This document shows, one piece after another, positions 1 through 4,456 of a DNA stretch of 5,433 nt. Made by a program: the position numbers and the translations under genes. Under the pieces are notes generated by a model. It was not told the origin of the DNA and ran no database searches. It saw only the letters and a program-made list of their open reading frames with translations. Origin of the DNA: Planctomycetota bacterium (GTDB lineage Bacteria; Planctomycetota; Phycisphaerae; UBA1845; PWPN01); NCBI GenBank assembly GCA_020346805.1, contig CP070790.1, positions 2,156,130-2,161,562 of the forward strand, read 5' to 3'. Within the stretch, counting starts at the first letter, position 1. Each line of letters begins with the position of its first letter.

Positions 1-2
1 GA

Positions 3-887
3 GATCGTTTATATCGATGCGGTGACGAAATTGTTGCTGCGGGACAGTTTTTCCATACGGGTACACCGGTGGTGCTTTGGATCGATCCCCAGGGATATGA
101 CGCCTATCGCTGCCGCCGCCATTTTGAACCCTCTGAGATTATGCCGCGCAATCCTTCCGCCCCGGATGATCCCAATCGTTATAACATCCGACGCATCCTT
201 GACGAAGACCTTAAGGATCGAATTGATAAACAGGGGTGGACTTTGGAAAACCTGCAGAGTGTCGTTGATCAGTTCGTGATCCACTACGACGTATGTGGGA
301 CATCCTGTAGGTGCTTCGAGATATTGCAGGATATTCGGGGGCTATCTGTTCACTTTATGCTCGACGTTGACGGCACAATTTACCAGACGCTGGATTTGAA
401 GGAACGAGCCTGGCATGCAGGCACAGCCAATGACCGATCGGTAGGTATTGAAATTGCACACATAGGCGCCTACCCGGACATGGAAACGTTAAATGAATGG
501 TATGCCTTGGACGATGGTGGTTGGCCATATATCACCTTCCCCGACTGGATGACGGAGACCGGGATTCGAACACCGGGCTTCGTTGGCCGGGCGGCTCACA
601 AAAAGATCATTAAAGGAACCATAAACGGTCGGGAGCTGATGCAATACGATTTTACCAACGAGCAATACGATGCCCTAACCAAACTTACTGCAGCGTTGGC
701 AAGGATCTTTCCGCAGCTCAAACTCGACGTTCCCCGAGATACCCAAGGCAACCTTCGCAGGGATGTTCTTTCGCGCGATGAGCTGGAAGCTTACTCCGGT
801 CTGCTCGCTCATTGGCATATTACAAAGGCAAAGATAGATCCTGGGCCGGCATTCGATTGGGATCGTGTCCTTGGTGGGGCTCGTTAA
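3..887 (+). CDS. N-acetylmuramoyl-L-alanine amidase, Amidase_2/PGRP fold (5'-partial)
   Basis: This is the C-terminal part of a zinc amidase of the T7 lysozyme/AmpD/PGRP fold, a family that cuts the bond between N-acetylmuramic acid and L-alanine in peptidoglycan. The frame is open to the left edge with protein-like content (GDEIVAAGQFFHTGTPV) before the GTG at 69, so I treat it as truncated and not as starting there. Counting from that GTG as residue 1, likely zinc ligands are H72 (VIHYD), H248 or H250 (AHWH) and D257 (KIDPGPAFDW), with K255 in the position of AmpD's catalytic lysine. E128 lies in SVGIEIAH, H116 in WHAG, and the core strand reads GLSVHFMLDVDGTIYQ (91-106). About 100 residues between H116 and H248 hold a family-specific insertion. 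Any signal peptide would be off the window, so location is unknown. The next gene begins 20 bases downstream, probably in the same transcript. The family call is firm; the in vivo substrate (recycled muropeptide, own wall or foreign wall) is open. Confidence 0.9.
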   Translation, partial: DRLYRCGDEIVAAGQFFHTGTPVVLWIDPQGYDAYRCRRHFEPSEIMPRNPSAPDDPNRYNIRRILDEDLKDRIDKQGWTLENLQSVVDQFVIHYDVCGTSCRCFEILQDIRGLSVHFMLDVDGTIYQTLDLKERAWHAGTANDRSVGIEIAHIGAYPDMETLNEWYALDDGGWPYITFPDWMTETGIRTPGFVGRAAHKKIIKGTINGRELMQYDFTNEQYDALTKLTAALARIFPQLKLDVPRDTQGNLRRDVLSRDELEAYSGLLAHWHITKAKIDPGPAFDWDRVLGGAR

Positions 888-906
888 AAACCGGGAACCG
901 GCTTTT
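886..906 (+). other. Small hairpin at the amidase/URO-D junction
   Basis: Bases 891-894 (CCGG) pair with 898-901 (CCGG) around a GAA loop, and four A/T pairs (886-889 with 903-906) extend the stem past one mismatch. The only Shine-Dalgarno-like bases before the ATG at 908 (GGGA, 893-896) lie in this hairpin. It ends in TTTT, so it could act as a weak terminator, or it could tune translation of the next gene. The stem is short and may have no function. Confidence 0.3.
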
Positions 907-907
907 G

Positions 908-1999
908 ATGACGAACACATTAGATAATCTGCCTAAGCCTGAGCCTGACGTTGAGTCTTTCAAGACCATGCTGCGCAAAGGTGTACCGGACCGCGTCCCG
1001 CTGGTTGAACTGGCCATCGCAGATGAGCTTCTAGCAGAGATAAATGGCCAACCACTCGCACCGTATCCCCCCGATGATAATTCCATACAGCTTCGCATGT
1101 GGGCCGACCAGCGTGTTCGCCTGTGGTGGCGCATTGGCTATGACTATTACCGTATACGCGCGGAAATCCCCTTTACCATAGATCGACTCTCATCCAAGGA
1201 CACAGCCGCACTGGCTTCCGGCAACCGGCAATGGGTAAATGAACACCAAGGCATTATCCGGTCTCACAGGGATGTGGATAATTACAATTGGCCCCAAAAG
1301 ACAGATATCAACCTCGCCCAGATAGAAGCTTTGATCAATTGTTTACCCGAAGGCATGGGGGGCATTGGTTTCTCCGGTGGGGTTTTGGAATGGGCAAGTA
1401 CTTTATTTGGACTCGAGAACTTCTCGTTGATGTTATACGACAACCCGGGACTGGTTCGTGAAGTTGTTGATCACGTGGGACAGGTAATCTACGAAACATT
1501 TGATATGTTTTGTCAAATGGAGGTAATTTTTGCCATCTGGCTCGGCGACGATTTGGGCTTCAAGACTTCCACACTTATCAAGCCCGAACATCTTCGTAAG
1601 TACATCTTACCCTGGCACAGGAAATATGCTGAATTAGCCCACCGCACCCATCGATTCTTCCTGCTTCATAGCTGTGGCCATATTGAGGCGGTCATGCCAG
1701 ATTTGATAAATAATGTAGGAATAGATGCCAAACATAGCTTTGAAGATGTAATCATGCCGGTAGAAGAGTTTAAACAAAATTGGGGCAAACATATCGCCAT
1801 ATTAGGCGGAGTCGACGTCGATCTTCTTTGCCGAGGAACGGTAAGTGAGGTGTGCGAGCGAACCAAGCAGATTCTTGACATATGCGCCAGTGAGGGTGGA
1901 TATGCCTGCGGTTCGGGGAATTCAGTAACTAATTATGTCCAACCCGCCAATTATCTGGCAATGATTGAGACCGTCCATCGTTACAATGGTCGATTGTAA
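908..1999 (+). CDS. Uroporphyrinogen decarboxylase-family protein, MtaA/CmuA-like putative methyltransferase
   Basis: A 363-residue protein of the URO-D superfamily (TIM barrel). It shows the zinc signature of the methyltransferase branch (MtaA, MtbA, CmuA): HxC at H254-C256 (LLHSCGHIE) and a distant third ligand, C334 (YACGSGNSV). In characterised relatives this zinc activates a thiol during methyl transfer to or from a corrinoid protein; heme-pathway HemE lacks it. Other family-like segments are the N-terminal GVPDRVPLVEL (25-35), WLGDDLGFKTSTLIKPEHLRKYILP (roughly 211-235) and ILGGVDVDLLCRGT (298-311). I chose ATG 908 because the in-frame extension back to 812 overlaps the amidase and encodes unconserved-looking sequence. 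The ribosome site is weak (GGGA about 11 bases upstream, in a hairpin), so coupling to the amidase is possible. No corrinoid protein or activase is in view, so the methyl donor and acceptor are unknown. Confident on family, not on reaction. Confidence 0.85.
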   Translation: MTNTLDNLPKPEPDVESFKTMLRKGVPDRVPLVELAIADELLAEINGQPLAPYPPDDNSIQLRMWADQRVRLWWRIGYDYYRIRAEIPFTIDRLSSKDTAALASGNRQWVNEHQGIIRSHRDVDNYNWPQKTDINLAQIEALINCLPEGMGGIGFSGGVLEWASTLFGLENFSLMLYDNPGLVREVVDHVGQVIYETFDMFCQMEVIFAIWLGDDLGFKTSTLIKPEHLRKYILPWHRKYAELAHRTHRFFLLHSCGHIEAVMPDLINNVGIDAKHSFEDVIMPVEEFKQNWGKHIAILGGVDVDLLCRGTVSEVCERTKQILDICASEGGYACGSGNSVTNYVQPANYLAMIETVHRYNGRL

Positions 2000-2027
2000 A
2001 CCGCTGCAAGATCCGCTTGGCAATTAA

Positions 2028-2117
2028 ATCCAGGGAGAACAATTCCTACCAATACTTTACGAAATCATTGCATTGCATATCGAATTCAACTTTATAATTG
2101 ACAACATCTCCCTGGAT
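2028..2117. repeat. 90-base element with 11-bp perfect terminal inverted repeats
   Basis: ATCCAGGGAGA at 2028-2038 is exactly complementary to TCTCCCTGGAT at 2107-2117. A second helix, CAATT 2040-2044 with AATTG 2096-2100, continues inward past asymmetric bulges. The whole could fold as one long stem with a loop of about 50 bases. It starts 28 bases after the URO-D stop codon, so it may be a 3'-end structure of that transcript, a small MITE-like insertion, or a structured RNA. I see no clear target-site duplication at the edges, which weakens the insertion reading. Confidence 0.5.
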
Positions 2118-2126
2118 AAGTGAAAT
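2098..2126 (+). promoter_or_regulatory. Weak candidate promoter inside the 90-base inverted repeat
   Basis: A perfect TTGACA at 2098-2103 is followed after 17 bases by TGAAAT at 2121-2126, which matches four of six bases of the -10 consensus. A transcript from here would meet the 10-bp hairpin at 2149-2171 almost at once. It overlaps the right arm of the 90-base inverted repeat, so the match may be chance in AT-rich DNA. Confidence 0.25.
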
Positions 2127-2148
2127 TTGCCTTCATACACACCGAACA

Positions 2149-2171
2149 CCTCTACAAACTCTTTGTAGAGG
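2149..2171 (+). terminator. Perfect 10-bp hairpin, possible terminator after the URO-D gene
   Basis: CCTCTACAAA (2149-2158) pairs perfectly with TTTGTAGAGG (2162-2171) around a CTC loop. The following bases, CTAATTTAT, are T-rich but not a true T-tract, and the stem is only half G/C, so it would be a modest intrinsic terminator for the transcript reading out of the URO-D gene, whose stop is 150 bases upstream. It could instead be a protein-binding inverted repeat or a barrier to RNA decay. Confidence 0.45.
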
Positions 2172-2238
2172 CTAATTTATAAAACCTGCATCAAGCTTAT
2201 TAATGACATTTAGATGGGTTTATGGGGGCAAATAATGC

Positions 2239-2253
2239 AATTGTTATACAATT
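2239..2253. promoter_or_regulatory. Operator-like palindrome AATTGT-TAT-ACAATT
   Basis: Six-base arms are perfectly complementary around a three-base centre. The core TTGTTATACAA fits the TnGTnnnACnA pattern known for FadR-subfamily GntR regulators, which often control sugar-acid and uronate genes. It ends 19 bases upstream of the best -35 box (2273). The match to a family pattern is seen; that a GntR protein binds here is inference, and no regulator gene is in the window. Confidence 0.4.
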
Positions 2254-2272
2254 TCCTAACTACATTAGGCCA

Positions 2273-2301
2273 TTGACAATAGGCTGTGGATCTGTTAGTC
2301 T
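2273..2301 (+). promoter_or_regulatory. Best sigma-70-type promoter candidate for the aldolase operon
   Basis: A perfect TTGACA (-35) at 2273-2278 is followed by a 17-base spacer and TAGTCT (-10) at 2296-2301. The weak -10 is helped by an upstream TG at 2293-2294, the extended -10 arrangement. Transcription would start near 2308, giving a leader of about 257 bases before the aldolase ATG. Palindromes lie just upstream (2239-2253) and just downstream (2318-2335), as expected for a regulated promoter. Confidence 0.5.
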
Positions 2302-2317
2302 ACAAATATACGGGATT

Positions 2318-2335
2318 TTTGTCAACATTGACAAA
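2318..2335. promoter_or_regulatory. Operator-like palindrome TTTGTCAA-CA-TTGACAAA
   Basis: The 8-bp arms are perfectly complementary around two central bases. It lies about 10 to 28 bases after the predicted transcription start of the 2273 promoter, a typical site for a repressor that blocks the initiating polymerase. As RNA it could also form a 7-bp stem with a four-base loop. Its right half also takes part in the large hairpin at 2328-2402, so the two RNA folds would exclude each other. Confidence 0.5.
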
Positions 2336-2402
2336 CGCCATCCAATATTTCTTTTTTCCATAATAAGTGGTGGAATAAATCGAATATTGGCGTCTTGTCC
2401 AA
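2328..2402 (+). repeat. Long imperfect hairpin in the aldolase operon leader
   Basis: Two arms pair over about 18 bp: 2328-2339 with 2389-2402 (two single-base bulges on the right arm), then, past a four-base bulge (2340-2343), AATATT 2344-2349 with AATATT 2383-2388. An apical stem follows (TTT 2352-2354 with AAA 2377-2379; TTCCA 2356-2360 with TGGAA 2371-2375) and a 10-base loop at 2361-2370. If the promoter at 2273 is used, this is in the 5' leader. It may be a regulatory RNA fold or the remnant of a miniature inverted-repeat element. I recognise no known riboswitch class. Confidence 0.45.
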
Positions 2403-2412
2403 GGCATAATTT

Positions 2413-2437
2413 TGTAATTATTAATTACACAATTACA
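2413..2437. promoter_or_regulatory. Palindrome TGTAATTA-T-TAATTACA plus a third half-site
   Basis: Bases 2413-2429 form a perfect 8-bp inverted repeat around one central T. The half-site AATTACA recurs directly at 2431-2437, eight bases after its copy at 2423-2429. A palindrome plus an extra half-site at near one-turn spacing looks like a dimer site with a cooperative neighbour. It lies about 130 bases before the aldolase start and 31 bases upstream of the alternative -35 box at 2468. The region is AT-rich, which raises the chance of fortuitous symmetry. Confidence 0.4.
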
Positions 2438-2467
2438 GCTTTAACGGAGAGATGATATTCAGTCATA

Positions 2468-2496
2468 TTGATTGCTTGGTAATATTCAGATATTGT
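2468..2496 (+). promoter_or_regulatory. Alternative weaker promoter candidate for the aldolase operon
   Basis: TTGATT at 2468-2473 (four of six) and TATTGT at 2491-2496 (four of six) are separated by exactly 17 bases. It would start near 2503 and give a leader of about 60 bases. In that case the upstream palindrome at 2413-2429 would be in an activator position and the long hairpin would not be transcribed. Confidence 0.3.
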
Positions 2497-2551
2497 TCCG
2501 ATTTTCTATCTTGATCCTTGGTCGGAGCACGAGCATATGCTAATACAAGGT

Positions 2552-2558
2552 GAGGGAG
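2552..2558 (+). promoter_or_regulatory. Shine-Dalgarno GAGGGAG that decides the aldolase start
   Basis: The purine-rich GAGGGAG is six bases before ATG 2565. It overlaps the alternative in-frame GTG at 2550, which therefore cannot use it. This makes ATG 2565 the better start. Confidence 0.75.
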
Positions 2559-2564
2559 TTATTA

Positions 2565-3374
2565 ATGAAACGTAGTGCTATCAAAGCGAAATTAGCCCGT
2601 AATGAACCAGTCTTGCTAACACAGTTACACTTAACCGATCCATCGATCTACGAGCTGACCAGTCTGATGGGTTTCGACGGTATATGGATGGATCTGGAAC
2701 ACCATACCTATAGCATGGAAACGGCAACGAATTTGATGAGAGCAACCCGTGTCGGCCATTCGGATATTGTGGCCCGGGCGGCCAAGGGTGAGTTCATGCG
2801 ACTCAGTCGACTCCTCGAAGCCGGCGCTCAGGGTATCATGTATCCCCGTTGCGATGATGCGGCCGAAGCGGCTGATGTGGTCAAGTGGAGCAAGTTTGCC
2901 CCGATGGGCAAACGCGGTTTTGACGGCGGAAATCCCGACATGCCTTATACCACCATGCCGGTAGAAGAGTATATCAAACTTGCTAACGAACAGACCTTCA
3001 TTGTCATTCAACTCGAAGAGGAAGATGCCATTAAAAATGCCCAAGCCATCGCTGAAGTGCCTGGTGTGGATATAATATTCCTCGGGCCAGGTGATTTCTC
3101 GGTACTTAGTGGCATTCCCGGACAATTCGAACACCAGAGTGTGACCAAAGCTACCGAGATGGTCGGCCGAGCGGCAAGGAAAGCCGGTAAGCTTTGGGGG
3201 ACACCGGCATTCTCGCCCCAACACGCCAGGCAGTTATTGGACATGGGTGCTAGATTTATCTGTTATACGGCCGACATCGTAATAGTCAAACAGGGCCTGG
3301 ACCACATTCAAGAGCAATTCGCCCCGCTGGGATTTAGTTTTAACAATCGACTCAATAACAACAACCACAGTTAA
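2565..3374 (+). CDS. HpcH/HpaI-family class II aldolase (2-keto-3-deoxy acid aldolase type)
   Basis: A 269-residue TIM-barrel aldolase of the HpcH/HpaI family, close in length to E. coli HpaI. These cytoplasmic, divalent-metal enzymes reversibly cleave 2-keto-3-deoxy (or 4-hydroxy-2-keto) acids to pyruvate or a related keto acid plus an aldehyde. Aligned by eye to HpaI, the active site is complete: H46 in DLEHH (HpaI H45), R71 in VARAAKGE (R70), and metal ligands E151 in IQLEEEDA (E149) and D177 in GPGDFS (D175). The segment AGAQGIMYPRCDDAAEA (86-102) matches the family's central barrel strand, and GKRGFDGGNPDMPY (115-128) follows the usual GxRG. The C-terminus ends in an unusual Asn-rich tail (NNRLNNNNHS). 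It is the first gene of a three-gene operon and the next begins 20 bases downstream. The DLEHH form differs from the GEH of HpaI, so the aldehyde specificity is probably different and unknown. Confidence 0.9.
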   Translation: MKRSAIKAKLARNEPVLLTQLHLTDPSIYELTSLMGFDGIWMDLEHHTYSMETATNLMRATRVGHSDIVARAAKGEFMRLSRLLEAGAQGIMYPRCDDAAEAADVVKWSKFAPMGKRGFDGGNPDMPYTTMPVEEYIKLANEQTFIVIQLEEEDAIKNAQAIAEVPGVDIIFLGPGDFSVLSGIPGQFEHQSVTKATEMVGRAARKAGKLWGTPAFSPQHARQLLDMGARFICYTADIVIVKQGLDHIQEQFAPLGFSFNNRLNNNNHS

Positions 3375-3394
3375 GATAAGGAAGTAGTAAGCAG

Positions 3395-4408
3395 ATGGAT
3401 ACACATAAGATACTGATTTTAGGTGTAGGATCTATCGGCGAGCGCCATTTACGATGCTTCAAGGCCACGAAACGTGCCGATCTGTCCTTTTGTGAGACCA
3501 ACGAAAAGCTGCGCAAAACCATCGCGGATCGCTATGAGGTATCAGGTTGCTACAATACTCTGGAAGAGGCGCTTAATGACCGCTCTAAAACTTTCGATAT
3601 TGCGGTGATCGCCACACCCTCTCCGCTACATATCCCCATGGCGACACAATTGGTTCAAGCCGGCATAAACATCTTCATCGAAAAACCGTTGAGTACCAGC
3701 CTTGATGGGATTCAGGAACTTATAAATCTAATTAAAAAACAGCAAGTAATAGCTGCGGTGGCTTATACCTATCGCAGTCATCCCGCCCTACGATCGATGA
3801 AACAGGCGATTGATGAAGGCCGTTTCGGAAAGCCGGTTCAGGTAGTATCAGTATGGGGTCAACATTTCCCGAAATATCGGCCGGCCTATCGCGAGATTTA
3901 CTACACCAGCCGGGCCACCGGTGGCGGAGCTATACAGGATGTCATGACCCACGCGATCAATGCCGGTGAGTTCCTGGCGGGTCCCATAGACCGCCTCATG
4001 GCCGATGCGGCTCATCAGGTACTTGAAGGAGTAGAGGTTGAAGATACCGTCCACGTCATCGCCCGACATGGCGATATACTCGGCTGCTACAGTCTTAACC
4101 AGCACCAGGCTCCCAACGAAAACACGATCACCGTGATTTGCGAGCGGGGAACGGCCAAGTTCGATCTCAACAATGCCTGCTGGTCATCGATGACTGAACC
4201 CGGCGGCGAATGGCAGAAAGAATTCACCTTCTCACTCGAACGTGACGACATTTTCATCGCCCAGGCCAATCTATTTCTCGATGTAGTGGAAGGCAAGGCA
4301 GAACCAGCCTGCACAGTGGCCGAAGGCCTGCAATCCTTACGCGTGAATCTGGCTATGCTGGATGCAGCGGACCATCCCAATTGGCGACTGGTAAATCCAA
4401 ACAAATAA
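3395..4408 (+). CDS. Gfo/Idh/MocA-family NAD(P)-dependent oxidoreductase
   Basis: A 337-residue two-domain dehydrogenase of the glucose-fructose oxidoreductase/inositol dehydrogenase/MocA family, of normal length. The N-terminal Rossmann fold has GVGSIGERH (10-18), an acidic E34 at the end of the second strand (favouring NAD over NADP), IATPSPLH (72-79) and the hallmark EKP (96-98, catalytic K97). The C-terminal domain carries D182 and H186 in GGGAIQDVMTHAINAGE, matching D172 and H176 of inositol dehydrogenase, so it should be active. Such enzymes oxidise or reduce a hydroxyl/keto group on a cyclic sugar, inositol or nucleotide sugar. The Shine-Dalgarno AAGGAAG (3378-3384) is ten bases before the ATG. 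The 20-base gap after the aldolase and 48-base gap to the SDR indicate one operon. GQHFPKYRPAYREIYY (155-170) is probably a substrate-side segment, since it precedes the catalytic motif. The exact sugar is not known. Confidence 0.92.
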   Translation: MDTHKILILGVGSIGERHLRCFKATKRADLSFCETNEKLRKTIADRYEVSGCYNTLEEALNDRSKTFDIAVIATPSPLHIPMATQLVQAGINIFIEKPLSTSLDGIQELINLIKKQQVIAAVAYTYRSHPALRSMKQAIDEGRFGKPVQVVSVWGQHFPKYRPAYREIYYTSRATGGGAIQDVMTHAINAGEFLAGPIDRLMADAAHQVLEGVEVEDTVHVIARHGDILGCYSLNQHQAPNENTITVICERGTAKFDLNNACWSSMTEPGGEWQKEFTFSLERDDIFIAQANLFLDVVEGKAEPACTVAEGLQSLRVNLAMLDAADHPNWRLVNPNK

Positions 4409-4456
4409 CGAGTATCCGCTTGGTGAGCAATCTTATCGCATAAGGAGTGAAATCCG

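Larger units (their letters stand above)
2000..2564. other. Gene-free, AT-rich regulatory region, 565 bases
   Basis: No credible gene lies here; the longest open frame (2222-2455) has no Shine-Dalgarno sequence, encodes no recognisable protein and runs straight through the palindromes. Base composition is visibly richer in A and T than the flanking genes. In order it holds a 90-base inverted repeat, a tight 10-bp hairpin, a looser imperfect inverted repeat at 2179-2192/2213-2223, operator-like palindromes at 2239, 2318 and 2413, candidate promoters, and a long imperfect hairpin at 2328-2402. It separates the amidase/URO-D pair from the aldolase operon, so it probably ends one transcript and starts the next. 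Confidence 0.7.

Noticed and set aside
69..71. GTG as the true start of the amidase
   Set aside because: The same frame stays open to the left edge with protein-like sequence, and no Shine-Dalgarno sequence precedes this GTG. The gene is more likely cut by the window edge.
812..907. N-terminal extension of the URO-D protein
   Set aside because: It overlaps the conserved amidase C-terminus in another frame and encodes unconserved-looking sequence; ATG 908 begins just after the amidase stop and gives a normal family length.
2011..2020. ATCCGCTTGG repeated after two stop codons (also at 4414-4423)
   Set aside because: A shared 10-mer is expected by chance several times in a window of this size, and no flanking similarity extends it.
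2179..2223. Imperfect inverted repeat (2179-2192 with 2213-2223)
   Set aside because: It needs several bulges and is built mostly of A/T pairs; too weak to call as a separate element.
2222..2455. 77-residue plus-strand open frame in the intergenic region
   Set aside because: It has no ribosome site, no recognisable domain and an AT-driven composition, and it runs across the promoter candidate, two complete palindromes and the long hairpin.
2455..2489. Direct repeat ATATTCAG at 2455-2462 and 2482-2489
   Set aside because: It is short, lies in AT-rich DNA and has no symmetry or regular spacing to suggest a binding array.
2550..2564. GTG 2550 as the aldolase start
   Set aside because: It overlaps the Shine-Dalgarno sequence that serves ATG 2565 and would add only five unconserved residues.
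2631..3224. 197-residue minus-strand open frame
   Set aside because: It is antisense to the aldolase, whose full set of catalytic residues shows that the plus strand is coding.
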